From Blastocystis hominis (Eukaryota > Sar > Bigyra > Opalinata > Blastocystidae): a DNA stretch of 20,000 nt. The translations under genes and the position numbers were made by a program. The DNA lies in the NCBI RefSeq assembly GCF_000151665.1, contig NW_013171839.1:1-20000 (forward strand). Reading direction: 5' to 3'. Position 1 is the first letter of the stretch; each line of letters begins with the position of its first letter. The notes below the pieces were generated by a model. It ran no database searches. It had not been told where the DNA came from and worked only from the letters and a program-made list of their open reading frames with translations. Shown here piece after piece: positions 1 to 7,423 of the stretch.

Positions 1-50
1 CGAAAATTCCAATCATTCGATTCAAACCACACAAAGTGAAATCGAGAAAC

Positions 51-2429
51 ATGATGGACAAGATGTTGAATCGATATTTCGATAAAGTCGTTGAAAGTGA
101 ATTCAATCAACAGCGAATGAGGAGCGAACAATGGCGACAGAAGCGAACCTTGTTTGATTCGTATATGAATCTCTCACCCGCTGAACGTCGCCGTGTATCC
201 GTCTCTGACATGCGTGGATATCAAATGCAGCGAATTGACGATGAGAACGTACTGTTGTACTCATTCGAGGACAACGCGGTCTACAATGCTAAAATTGAGA
301 AACGATTCAACAAGATCATTGTTCAGTCTGTGAATCACGAGTTGTCTGATATGGAGAAACGAGCTGTGTTTGATAATCCATTTGGATATGAACCTGTATC
401 ACCCTATCGTCTCAAGTACAAGAGAACACAGGTTGGCGATGCACAAATCGTGAATTTGCCTGGTGATCTTGGAGCCAGCATCAACGAAATGAAGAATGCT
501 GCTGATGCCATAACGGTTGCAGCTCAGCAAATGGGAGATAGTATCAACACAGTTACTCAACAGAGTGCAGCGATTATCAATGATTTTTCTGGCTTGCGAG
601 ATAATGTGACAGCACAAGGTGATCCAGAGCGAACATTCCTGTTGTGGAATGATGATAATACTACGGTATATAAAAGAGGTGTGACAAAGAAAGTGAAACG
701 AGGTAAAGATGCATACGATGATTTGGTATCTGCAGGCTATGTTGAACGTGGTCGATGGATGGTCAAACCCGAAGTACAACCTCTGAATGTGACGAATCAG
801 ATCGTACAACAGATGGATGTGGCACCCCTTATCGCCAAGTTGGATGATGTGATTGCTGTGATGAACAGCTTTGATATCGAGGTGAACCTTGTCAATATTT
901 ATAATGCAATAGCTTATGTAGCACAACGAATCAATTTCCTGGAAGATAAGGACAAGGGTTATCCTAAGATGTTAGAATTGTTGGAAGGTGTACAAACAAA
1001 ATTGACAAATACGAACGATGGAATCAAGTCGTTGAGTGATAAGTATGCTGAAGTGGCAACAAGCATTGCGACAGGAGACAACAATTTGATCCAGAAAATT
1101 GGTGACTTGGTAAATCAACAGAAGGCTGTGATTGAAAATAGTAATCAGTATTTGCAACAAGTCGAAGCTCGTCTGCAAGGTATTGAAAACAAACCCGATC
1201 CTCCTGCAATTGCTGATATCCAAGCATTGATTCCAACACAAAGTGAAATGCGAATCGATGATTTGACAGAGTTCATGAAGGAGCAGTACAATGATTTCTT
1301 GAAACAATGGCTAGAGCGAAATAGCTTCATTCAGCAATTCGTATCTGGTGAGTTGGCAAAAGCATATGACGAAATCAACAAACGGTTGGTTGAATCATTC
1401 AATCGTTTCGCACCTATGTTTAGAAATATTTCTAATAGAATAGCGCTTATGAATATGAAACTGGTAACTCTTGGTAAAGTTGTTGCAGAAGAGGGAAAGG
1501 CAACTAGGAAACAACTATTGGATGGTATGAATGCTATGGGTAAAACTACTGACCTGATAACAAATGGATTCAATTCCATGAGTAGCCAACTTGCTGATAA
1601 TCAGACTAAAACTACTGACCTGTTGACAGAAGGTATTAATGCAGTTGGTAAACAACTCACTGACAATCAGACTCAGACGGCTAACATGTTGACAAATGGA
1701 TTCAATTCCATGAGTAGCCAACTCACTGACAATCAGACTCAAACTAACAACCTGTTGACAAATGTTGGTAATGCAGTTGTTGATGGACATGCTCAAACTG
1801 GTCAGCTGATTACTACAATGAGTAATCAATTTGCTGATACTCAGCTGTCCCGGGATCAATTCTATCAACAATTGTATGACCAGAATGTGAGAGGAATCCA
1901 GAACTTAATGGATGCCATTTGGCAATCATATGAATATTTCCGGAATCAGCCACAAATTCAACCTGTGATTGTACTGGACGGTCGTCAATCTGAAAGTGTA
2001 AATGCTAGTTTCACACCTCAAGCAATCGATCAAGTGAATCGAGCTGCAGCCTTGATTGACGCGTATGAAAGTAAAGATTCTAATTCCACCAAGGAAGGTT
2101 GGGAAAGCGATGATACTCGCGAAGATTTCATTGCTTTCTCAAGTTTGCTTGCTCGCAATTTCAACAATCCTGTTTTCGCTCAATTTGCTAATGACCTTGG
2201 ATTCTCACGTCTCTTCAGGGCTTATCGTGATCGAAATGAAGACCCCGAACTGATGAGTTTCTTCATACGAGTAGCTAATAGTAAGGACCTAACTCATGAT
2301 TATTTGGACTACATGAAAAACAAGATCAAACGGTTTGCTGTCAATGTAGATCAACAATTCGAGCAATATCTGCAAAATACGTACAACACGATCAAGGATA
2401 TGTTCATTACACAGGGTTTCAATGGCTAA
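51..2429 (+). CDS. Large coiled-coil protein with internal 22-residue repeats, function unknown
   Basis: This protein of about 790 residues is not recognised. The first good ATG is at 51 (Met-Met-Asp-Lys), but the frame stays open to the window edge, so the gene could begin outside. The N-terminal 130 residues are charged and basic; the rest is largely helical with long Gln/Asn-rich coiled-coil stretches. From about residue 495 to 600 a repeat of roughly 22 residues recurs, with cores such as QLTDNQTQT and LTNGFNSM; at the DNA level a 32-base stretch at 1560-1591 is repeated at 1692-1723. The C-terminal 150 residues look globular (FIAFSSLLARNF). No signal peptide or membrane helix is visible. 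It precedes a virion protein and the protease, so a structural or core role is plausible but unproven. A conserved 10-mer lies 22 bases after its stop. Confidence 0.8.
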   Translation: MMDKMLNRYFDKVVESEFNQQRMRSEQWRQKRTLFDSYMNLSPAERRRVSVSDMRGYQMQRIDDENVLLYSFEDNAVYNAKIEKRFNKIIVQSVNHELSDMEKRAVFDNPFGYEPVSPYRLKYKRTQVGDAQIVNLPGDLGASINEMKNAADAITVAAQQMGDSINTVTQQSAAIINDFSGLRDNVTAQGDPERTFLLWNDDNTTVYKRGVTKKVKRGKDAYDDLVSAGYVERGRWMVKPEVQPLNVTNQIVQQMDVAPLIAKLDDVIAVMNSFDIEVNLVNIYNAIAYVAQRINFLEDKDKGYPKMLELLEGVQTKLTNTNDGIKSLSDKYAEVATSIATGDNNLIQKIGDLVNQQKAVIENSNQYLQQVEARLQGIENKPDPPAIADIQALIPTQSEMRIDDLTEFMKEQYNDFLKQWLERNSFIQQFVSGELAKAYDEINKRLVESFNRFAPMFRNISNRIALMNMKLVTLGKVVAEEGKATRKQLLDGMNAMGKTTDLITNGFNSMSSQLADNQTKTTDLLTEGINAVGKQLTDNQTQTANMLTNGFNSMSSQLTDNQTQTNNLLTNVGNAVVDGHAQTGQLITTMSNQFADTQLSRDQFYQQLYDQNVRGIQNLMDAIWQSYEYFRNQPQIQPVIVLDGRQSESVNASFTPQAIDQVNRAAALIDAYESKDSNSTKEGWESDDTREDFIAFSSLLARNFNNPVFAQFANDLGFSRLFRAYRDRNEDPELMSFFIRVANSKDLTHDYLDYMKNKIKRFAVNVDQQFEQYLQNTYNTIKDMFITQGFNG

Positions 2430-2450
2430 TGAATATATCTTTGATCTTCT

Positions 2451-2460
2451 TTTCACTTTG
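2451..2460 (+). promoter_or_regulatory. Recurrent 10-mer TTTCACTTTG after the coiled-coil gene
   Basis: An exact copy of the decamer that recurs through the element, 22 bases after the stop at 2429 and directly before the paired hairpins at 2468-2506. Copies lie at similar distances after other stop codons, which suggests a 3'-end signal; the function is inferred. Confidence 0.55.
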
Positions 2461-2467
2461 TAGGCAT

Positions 2468-2506
2468 GGGGCACTTCGTGCCCCCGGGGAAATCTACGAT
2501 TTCCCC
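2468..2506. repeat. Adjoining pair of GC-rich hairpins between genes
   Basis: Two perfect hairpins: 2468-2484 (7-bp stem GGGGCAC, loop TTC) and 2486-2506 (9-bp stem, loop TAC), separated by one base, giving a CCCCCGGGG junction. They lie between the coiled-coil gene and the next gene; the last CCCC of the second hairpin is the first part of the start-site element of that next gene. This could be a transcript 3'-end structure or a small mobile palindrome. Confidence 0.75.
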
Positions 2507-2521
2507 ATACATAAATGGCAA
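2503..2521 (+). promoter_or_regulatory. Start-site element shared with the fibre gene
   Basis: CCCCATACATAAATGGCAA (19 bases) is identical to 7405-7423 and includes the ATG of each gene. The two proteins are otherwise unrelated beyond Met-Ala, so the identity points to a common promoter or start element. The TATAAATG-like core resembles late promoters of large DNA viruses, in which the initiator overlaps the start codon; that parallel is an inference. Confidence 0.55.
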
Positions 2522-3552
2522 TTCCATTCACTGTTGATATATCTGCTTTCTATGGCGAACCCGATTTCCGAGAACAGGATAGTGGAACGATCGTGGATCG
2601 ACGCAAGACATTGAATCTTCACAAGGAACTCGAAACACCAGTGCAATCAAAGAGAGGGAAGAAACGAGGAGCGACGAAGCGAACTTCGGCGAAAAGTGCT
2701 GGAGCTATTGCTTTCAAGGACACCGGTGGAGCTATTGCTTTTAACGACGTTAACTCAGGAGGAGGTGCGACAGGGGGAAGCACAGCTTCCCCCTCGGCGG
2801 AACGAAGTTCCGCCGGTGCATGTAAACCTGGAGGCGCACTGGCATTCAATGAAGCGCAATTGATGAACGAACTGACCGGACTTAAGAAGGGCGGAGCACT
2901 TGGTACTCTCGCTGCCACGATCATCCCAGCGCTCATTCAGATGGCTCCACAGATCATCTCGAGTCTCAAAAGTTTGATTAGTGGTAAGGAGGGAGGTGCA
3001 CTGAAATTCGGAGGAGCTTCTGCTGTGTTCCTCAATGGAATCAACCCTGGCGATTATGACGACGTGTTGAAGACCATGAAAGCCATCGAACGACAAAGTA
3101 AAAACATTGAAGTCCGTGGCGGTGCCTTGTACGCCGGTTCAAGTCGTGTTGGCACGTTCTTCAAGAATGCTTGGAACAAGATCAAAGGTTGGTACGACAA
3201 CAATGCCGAGAAGTTGAAACCCATCACCGATATCCTGGTCAATGCTGGCACGAATGCTGCGAATAACGCGATCAACAAGGGATTGAACTATGTGAGCAAC
3301 AAGACAGGATCGGACACCGTGAAGCAGCTCGCGAATGTGATAGGTGACATGGCGAAGGGTACGGTTAGCGATGTGGCAAACCAGATTCAGGGCAAGGAAA
3401 GCAAAGCTGGTGCCGGCTACGATATTTCTGACCTGGATAACGAGACACAAGCAATTGAAGTCCCGACGAAAAAAAAGAATCGCATCCTCACAGCCCTTCC
3501 ACAGAACGAGAACAAGATGCACGAGTCAGTAATTCGAAGAAGAGTGTATTGA
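2515..3552 (+). CDS. Glycine-rich virion core/membrane-active precursor, pVI/pX-like
   Basis: A 345-residue protein placed directly upstream of the protease. It has a basic segment (residues 45-60, KRGKKRGATKR) and at least six Gly-Gly-Ala sites: 71-73, 106-108, 126-128, 160-162, 166-168 and 202-204, usually followed by Ile/Leu and a hydrophobic residue. Adenain-type proteases cut after Gly-Gly or at Gly-X|Gly, so these look like maturation sites. Between two of them lies a hydrophobic amphipathic helix (about 129-155, LAATIIPALIQMAPQIISSL) like the membrane-active or core peptides of adenovirus-type viruses. The C-terminal half is helical and ends in a basic RRRVY. A paired hairpin (2773-2815) is translated within it, coding about residues 87-101. 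Start ATG 2515 carries the ATAAATGG context. Exact homology is uncertain; the role as a processed virion protein is a reasonable inference. Confidence 0.72.
   Translation: MAIPFTVDISAFYGEPDFREQDSGTIVDRRKTLNLHKELETPVQSKRGKKRGATKRTSAKSAGAIAFKDTGGAIAFNDVNSGGGATGGSTASPSAERSSAGACKPGGALAFNEAQLMNELTGLKKGGALGTLAATIIPALIQMAPQIISSLKSLISGKEGGALKFGGASAVFLNGINPGDYDDVLKTMKAIERQSKNIEVRGGALYAGSSRVGTFFKNAWNKIKGWYDNNAEKLKPITDILVNAGTNAANNAINKGLNYVSNKTGSDTVKQLANVIGDMAKGTVSDVANQIQGKESKAGAGYDISDLDNETQAIEVPTKKKNRILTALPQNENKMHESVIRRRVY
2773..2815. repeat. Paired GC-rich hairpins inside a coding region
   Basis: Hairpin 2773-2793 (9-bp stem GGGGGAAGC, loop ACA) and hairpin 2795-2815 (9-bp stem CGGCGGAAC, loop GAA), separated by one base. 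The architecture is that of the intergenic pairs, but here it is translated in frame as a Ser/Ala/Gly-rich linker between two Gly-Gly-Ala sites. Confidence 0.7.
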
Positions 3553-3563
3553 AGAAATTGTAT

Positions 3564-3965
3564 ATGCACGGCTACATGAATGTGGATGCTGAACCAATGA
3601 CTTTCGATGAAGTTCGAAAACTGGCCAAGCAACTCGAGATACCCGATTTTGATGTGATGGAATTGGACAAGTACAAGTCCTTGGCAAAGAAGTACAAAGA
3701 ACCGATATATTGCATCATCTGGATACCATTCGAGGATAATGGTAAGCTTGGTCATTTCGTTTCTTGCTTCCGTGAAGACGATGGCACACTGAACTACCAG
3801 GACAGCTTTGGCGAGATGAATGACTTCCCGCTGGCAGGTACGAACCGTGTATTCCGTGTGAACAAAGTGAAATACCAGTCGATTTTTGCCAACAACTGTG
3901 GCTACCTGGCACTCCTTCACTTGTACACGCACGACGCTGTTGATCCGGCTATCCAAAGGGTGTAA
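3564..3965 (+). CDS. PRO: Adenain/Ulp1-like maturation cysteine protease
   Basis: A small C5/C48-clan cysteine protease expected to cut virion precursors during maturation. Counting from the ATG at 3564 (133 residues), the catalytic set is His64 in LGHFVSC, Asp80 in YQDSFG, Gln105 and Cys112 in NNCGYLALLH. The spacing Gln-x6-Cys is that of adenovirus protease. The frame is open upstream to a TTG at 3549 that overlaps the stop of the preceding gene; I prefer the ATG at 3564, 12 bases after that stop, which makes the two genes a tight pair. The length is short compared with adenovirus protease (about 200 residues) but near other Polinton proteases. The likely substrate is the preceding Gly-Gly-Ala-rich protein. 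The TTTCACTTTG decamer follows the stop by 15 bases. Confidence 0.87.
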   Translation: MHGYMNVDAEPMTFDEVRKLAKQLEIPDFDVMELDKYKSLAKKYKEPIYCIIWIPFEDNGKLGHFVSCFREDDGTLNYQDSFGEMNDFPLAGTNRVFRVNKVKYQSIFANNCGYLALLHLYTHDAVDPAIQRV

Positions 3966-3979
3966 GTGTAAAACTCCAT

Positions 3980-3989
3980 TTTCACTTTG
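3980..3989 (+). promoter_or_regulatory. Recurrent 10-mer TTTCACTTTG between convergent genes
   Basis: It lies between the protease stop (3965) and the stop of the convergent gene (3991). No gene starts here, so it cannot be a promoter for a neighbour; a 3'-end role fits better. Confidence 0.55.
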
Positions 3990-3990
3990 G

Positions 3991-4479
3991 CTATGTCAAA
4001 TCGTACTTGGAACGCAGTCCTTTGCCTTTCTTCTGCTTTGGAGCGACTCTATCACTCGGAGCCTTGGGAAGCTTCGCTCCTCCTACCTCCCAGTTCTGCG
4101 TTCCATCTCTCGGTTTCTGTACGAACTGGAATTCCTTGGTATTGATGGATTTACTGTAGTCCTGTGGTTTGATTTCAACGGCCTCTTTGATGTCCAAGAG
4201 ATTGTAAGTGCGTGCCTTATTCACTTTGGTTTGCGTGGTCTGCTTCGTGCGTCCTAATTCTTCTTCGAGTTGCTGTACTTGTCGTTGTTTCTCTTCCACT
4301 TCTTTGCGTTTTCGTTCATCACTCAATGCCTTCGGTAACTTCGATCGCATCTTGTTGATTGCCTGTTGTTTGCTACTCAGCTCGTATGGGACGTACTCGA
4401 CCAGTGAATCGTCATCGTCCAGGTAGTACCATCGTGTGTGCATGCCCATCTGGATATCACGAAGTACCTCGGATAGCAT
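3991..4479 (-). CDS. Coiled-coil basic protein; probably the frame-shifted C-terminal part of the ATPase
   Basis: A 162-residue frame starting with MLSEVLRDIQMGMHTRWYY, overlapping the ATPase end by 23 bases in another frame. The first 40 residues (WYYLDDDDSLVEYVPYEL) resemble the segment that normally follows the last strand of Polinton packaging ATPases, and the ATPase frame ends abruptly in a nondescript IRGTS. I therefore suspect a one-base frame break near 4460-4500 that split one gene. After it come a charged coiled coil (about 55-85) and a Lys-rich tail (KQKKGKGLRSKYDLT) that could bind DNA. The alternative is a separate overlapping gene expressed by re-initiation at the ATG in position 4479. 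There is no ATAAATG context at this ATG, which argues for the frame break. Confidence 0.6.
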   Translation of the reverse strand: MLSEVLRDIQMGMHTRWYYLDDDDSLVEYVPYELSSKQQAINKMRSKLPKALSDERKRKEVEEKQRQVQQLEEELGRTKQTTQTKVNKARTYNLLDIKEAVEIKPQDYSKSINTKEFQFVQKPRDGTQNWEVGGAKLPKAPSDRVAPKQKKGKGLRSKYDLT

Positions 4480-5362
4480 TACTCGGTGGTGGTATCTTCA
4501 TTTTGCGCCACAGATCCTCTCGTCCAAGGATGTCGTAGAAGAGAAAGATTCGAGTGACGTTATCCAGAATCTTGTTGCTCAATCGAGAGAATCCTTGAAA
4601 TGCAATGAAGCAACTGGTCTTCCGATGTCGACTCATGCAAGCCATGGTGTCCATGAAGTTCACCACCCAATGATCGTTCGGCTTCGTGTACAGGTCGTCG
4701 AAGATGTAGATGGACGGATATGTGGTGTCATTGTAGATCGCCACACTTGATCCATCTTCATTCAATTGTTTGTACGCGACGTCCTCGCTATCCGTGAATT
4801 CAGGGCGTACTTCGTTGTCAGTGTTGATCCATTGTGTCTTGATGCCTGCTTTGTTGGCGACATGTTTGAGCACTTGTGGACACTTGTTTTCATAGCTCAC
4901 CTTTCCCATGAAGAAGCAGATCTTGTCGAACGAGTGAGGTATCTCGTAGCACAACTGATTGATGAGGAACGACTTACCCGACTTGGAAGGAGCAATGATG
5001 AGTGTGAATTGATTGAGGAATGTGTCCTGACAATCGAGTTCCCAATCGAACTTCATAATGCCCATGCTCTCCTTGTTCTGTCGAAGATCCTGCAATTGCT
5101 CGTCAATGGTCTGCTCTGGTTGGATGTAGTCGGCTAGTTCTCGCAGTATTTTGGCATATTGCTTGCTCTTCTCTTCATCGGTCTCATTCTCCATCCGTTG
5201 TTTGATGGTATCCTGCATTACTTCGGCTTGATTGAGCGTATTTTCTGTTCTTCTTGTCAATCGTTTGTTGTTATACGGACATCGATGGTTGAGTCGTCTT
5301 ATTCGATTCTTAATGGCGAGCAATGTTGTATCAATGTTTGGAATGTATGGGGATTCTTCCAT
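4457..5362 (-). CDS. ATP: FtsK/HerA-type genome-packaging ATPase (A32-like)
   Basis: Expected to pump the element's DNA into preformed capsids. The P-loop is at residues 124-131 (APSKSGKS), Walker B at 218-223 (IYIFDD), a candidate sensor Gln256 in FIAFQ and a candidate arginine finger Arg271 in VTRIFLF; this is the order of A32-like ATPases. The first 100 residues form a charged helical extension. Start ATG 5362 has the ATAAATGG context on this strand. The coding region overlaps the upstream 50-residue membrane protein by 64 bases in another frame. The protein (301 residues) ends without the usual C-terminal segment, which seems to continue in another frame at 3991-4479, so the gene is probably broken near its end or contains a sequence error. 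Confidence 0.85.
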   Translation of the reverse strand: MEESPYIPNIDTTLLAIKNRIRRLNHRCPYNNKRLTRRTENTLNQAEVMQDTIKQRMENETDEEKSKQYAKILRELADYIQPEQTIDEQLQDLRQNKESMGIMKFDWELDCQDTFLNQFTLIIAPSKSGKSFLINQLCYEIPHSFDKICFFMGKVSYENKCPQVLKHVANKAGIKTQWINTDNEVRPEFTDSEDVAYKQLNEDGSSVAIYNDTTYPSIYIFDDLYTKPNDHWVVNFMDTMACMSRHRKTSCFIAFQGFSRLSNKILDNVTRIFLFYDILGREDLWRKMKIPPPSNAIRGTS

Positions 5363-5451
5363 TTATTCATGGCAACCACGGCAATCACGACAGCCACAGT
5401 AGCCACGATAGCCAAAGTGAAAAAGGTAGTCACAGCAACCACGGTAGCCAT
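5299..5451 (-). CDS. Small single-pass membrane protein, 50 residues
   Basis: The ATG at 5451 directly abuts the stop of the minor capsid gene (TAA then ATG, no gap), and the stop is at 5299-5301. The first 27 residues are almost wholly hydrophobic (MATVVAVTTFFTLAIVATVA continues with VVIAVVAM), followed by Asn-Lys-Trp-Lys and a short polar tail: one transmembrane helix or an uncleaved signal anchor. The start context TGTAAATGGCTACC resembles that of the major capsid gene. The last 64 bases overlap the ATPase start. It is not recognised by homology; small hydrophobic virion or membrane proteins occur in related viruses. It lies inside the capsid-ATPase block, so it is probably co-expressed with it. 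Confidence 0.6.
   Translation of the reverse strand: MATVVAVTTFFTLAIVATVAVVIAVVAMNKWKNPHTFQTLIQHCSPLRIE
5413..5422 (-). promoter_or_regulatory. 10-mer TTTCACTTTG on the minus strand
   Basis: It lies 30 bases after the minor capsid stop, in the sense of that gene, as elsewhere in the element. Here it is also coding for Phe-Thr-Leu in the small membrane protein, so it may be coincidental. Confidence 0.35.
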
Positions 5452-5996
5452 TTACAGGAAATCGCAATCGAAGACACTATTCTTATCCTTGATCTTGATT
5501 TGCGTTGCTGTGAGAGTTGTGTACGAGAACTCGGTGATACTGCCATCCTTGTCTTCCTTCATGAACTCCTTGCTCTCTCCGGTTACCACAAGATCAATCG
5601 TTGCGTCCTTGTATTCGCGAAGATCGGTACAGGGCACATTTCGCAGGTCAATCTTAATGGGTTTCTTGTCGTTATTCACGATCTTCGTGTTCGGACTCAA
5701 TTTCACTTTGAACTGGATCTCGCCATCGTATTCGCTGTATGGGTGATTCTCTCTCTTCGTTTCATCGAGGATTCTTTTGAACTCTTCCGATTGCTCATTG
5801 GGCAGTGTGATGGAGAAAGTGTTGAACAGTTTCTTCTTGTCTGTTTCGAACTTCGAGTTGTCACCCACGAAAACAATGGTAGCATCGGTGATCTTGCAAA
5901 AATCTTGGCTGAGTCACTTTTCTTTCTTAAGCCGTCCTTGGTGAGAGAGATGTCCGAAGTATTGGAAAGATCGAAAACCTGAATCTTGTTGCTCAT
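5452..5996 (-). pseudogene. Minor capsid (penton-like) protein candidate, frame broken near 5898-5913
   Basis: An ATG at 5996 opens a frame (MSNKIQVFDLSNTSDISLTK) that becomes low-quality Ser/Arg-rich sequence after about 30 residues. A second frame, open from about 5913 down to the stop at 5452, carries the convincing remainder of about 150 residues with alternating hydrophobic beta strands (IQFKVKLS, IKIDLRNV, TIDLVVTG), compatible with a single jelly roll. The two frames differ by one base, and the switch coincides with a five-A run at 5898-5902, typical of an indel. The place directly after the major capsid gene (40-base gap, same strand) is where Polintons usually keep the minor capsid gene. 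The role is inferred from position, size and beta content; no decisive motif was seen. Confidence 0.6.
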
Positions 5997-6035
5997 ATCT
6001 ATTTATATTTACTTATTGAACTCTTTAAGTACCAC

Positions 6036-7325
6036 TTAAGCATTTACCGTGTTGGCACTTATCATGATGAGATGCATCTGGGTCGTCGCTGCAACCTCGT
6101 CTTCCAACTCGATTTCGAATTGGATCTGATTCGCTGCTCGCATCGGGAACCACTCGGCTAACGGGAAGGCAAAGATTCGGAACTGATTCAACCACGTCTT
6201 GTACGTCAACAGCGTGTCATACTCGTCGGAACGACTATTGCAAAGATAGTCCATCCATTCGAAGAACGTGTGATCAATTCCATCAGGTGTGTTCGTGTTG
6301 TCCACATTGATGATACGCTTCTGTTCACCAGCGATGTTCAATGAGATACGTTTGAATCGAATGTCCTTGAGTGTCGAGAAATCGCCATTGTCGTCCGTGA
6401 ACATCATGAACATCATCTTGACGGGGAAGTTGACCAGCACACGATCATCGATGAAGTTCTGGCCAGAAGGAATACGGAATGTCTTGGTCATGATTTGGTT
6501 CTTCACCAACTGAGTGTCTTCAGGATCGAAGGTCGAATCATCGCTCGTCTTGTAACTGTGATACCAAAGCGTAGACGTGTCGAAATACACACCGGTGAAA
6601 TCTGTGGCTGATGGAACAGCGTCCGGACTTGTAGCGGTATTGATTTTGCCAGCATCGATGTAGAAGTATGCATCGTCGTTCGTGGGATAGATCTGAGCAT
6701 CCATCTGCGTGAGATTGATGAATCGTTCCTGAGAACAACCTTCAAAGATATCTGCAAAGTTCACATTGATCGTCGTGTACGCCGTGGTCGAATTGTTGGG
6801 CTGTACGAACTTGAGCATGTTGTAGAATAACTTCCCGCCATAAGGTCGACCCAGGATGGCCGCAGCTCTCTCGGTTTCATCGTCAGTATCGTAGTCCAAT
6901 GCATCGTAGTAGATGTAGGACAGTTCCTTCAATCCTTCATTCACCACATTGTTGTGCTTGTTGTCCGTGAGCGCATTCAAGAGTGACCGGATCTGACCGA
7001 TGTTTTCATTGTCTGCACTCAGAGGCAAGGACGCCAAGTTCTCACCATTCCAATAGGTGTACGTGACCTTCGTGTTGTTCACAATGCCCGACATGTTCTT
7101 CTTCACCGGAACATAGAATACCTTGGGTGAACCTGTTGCGTTATTTGCCAACCCGGTGATCTTGAGCTTGAACGTCATTCGAGACTTGTACAGATTGAAG
7201 TACACGTCATCACCGGATGGTGCGATCGTCCAATTGATCACATCGGTCGACTTGATGTTATTGGTCTGATTGCTGAACACAATCTGCGATTCGTAGTTAT
7301 GCACAGGAGGAATTGTAGTAGCCAT
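6036..7325 (-). CDS. MCP: Major capsid protein candidate (double jelly roll)
   Basis: A 429-residue protein rich in beta-strand patterns, polar loops and aromatic residues, with no signal peptide or membrane helix. Strand-like pieces such as SRMTFKLKITG, LVNFPVKMMFMMFTDD and QIQFEIELEDE, and a C-terminal FPLAEWFPMRAANQ segment, match the general look of Polinton double jelly-roll capsids. It is shorter than many (often 500-650 residues) but within the range of compact elements. It is the first gene of the minus-strand block that continues with minor capsid, membrane protein and ATPase, as expected for the capsid gene. Start ATG 7325 has the AATAAATGGCTAC context. The identification rests on context and fold-like pattern rather than on a catalytic motif. 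Confidence 0.72.
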   Translation of the reverse strand: MATTIPPVHNYESQIVFSNQTNNIKSTDVINWTIAPSGDDVYFNLYKSRMTFKLKITGLANNATGSPKVFYVPVKKNMSGIVNNTKVTYTYWNGENLASLPLSADNENIGQIRSLLNALTDNKHNNVVNEGLKELSYIYYDALDYDTDDETERAAAILGRPYGGKLFYNMLKFVQPNNSTTAYTTINVNFADIFEGCSQERFINLTQMDAQIYPTNDDAYFYIDAGKINTATSPDAVPSATDFTGVYFDTSTLWYHSYKTSDDSTFDPEDTQLVKNQIMTKTFRIPSGQNFIDDRVLVNFPVKMMFMMFTDDNGDFSTLKDIRFKRISLNIAGEQKRIINVDNTNTPDGIDHTFFEWMDYLCNSRSDEYDTLLTYKTWLNQFRIFAFPLAEWFPMRAANQIQFEIELEDEVAATTQMHLIMISANTVNA

Positions 7326-7333
7326 TTATTATA

Positions 7334-7376
7334 GGGCGAGAATTTTCATTCTCGCCCGGGGAGCCTGCGGCTCCCC
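7334..7376. repeat. Adjoining pair of GC-rich hairpins between divergent genes
   Basis: Hairpin 7334-7357 (10-bp stem GGGCGAGAAT, loop TTTC) abuts hairpin 7358-7376 (8-bp stem GGGGAGCC, loop TGC) with no gap. It lies between the divergent capsid and fibre starts, so at this place it cannot be a simple terminator of either gene; it may insulate two promoters or be in a 5' region. Confidence 0.75.
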
Positions 7377-7404
7377 TGATTACAGGGAGAAAAAACAAAT
7401 CGTC

Positions 7405-7423
7405 CCCCATACATAAATGGCAA
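7405..7423 (+). promoter_or_regulatory. Start-site element of the fibre gene
   Basis: Second copy of the 19-base element found at 2503-2521, including the ATG at 7417. It follows the hairpin pair by 28 bases. Confidence 0.55.

Noticed and set aside
2468-2506. Bacterial intrinsic terminators
   Set aside because: The hairpins lack a following T tract, also occur inside genes and between divergent starts, and the element is eukaryotic.
5159-5982. Plus-strand frames of 195 and 219 residues opposite the ATPase and minor capsid genes
   Set aside because: They are antisense to better supported genes; the hydrophobic and His/Ser-rich composition reflects the complement of the membrane-protein codons.
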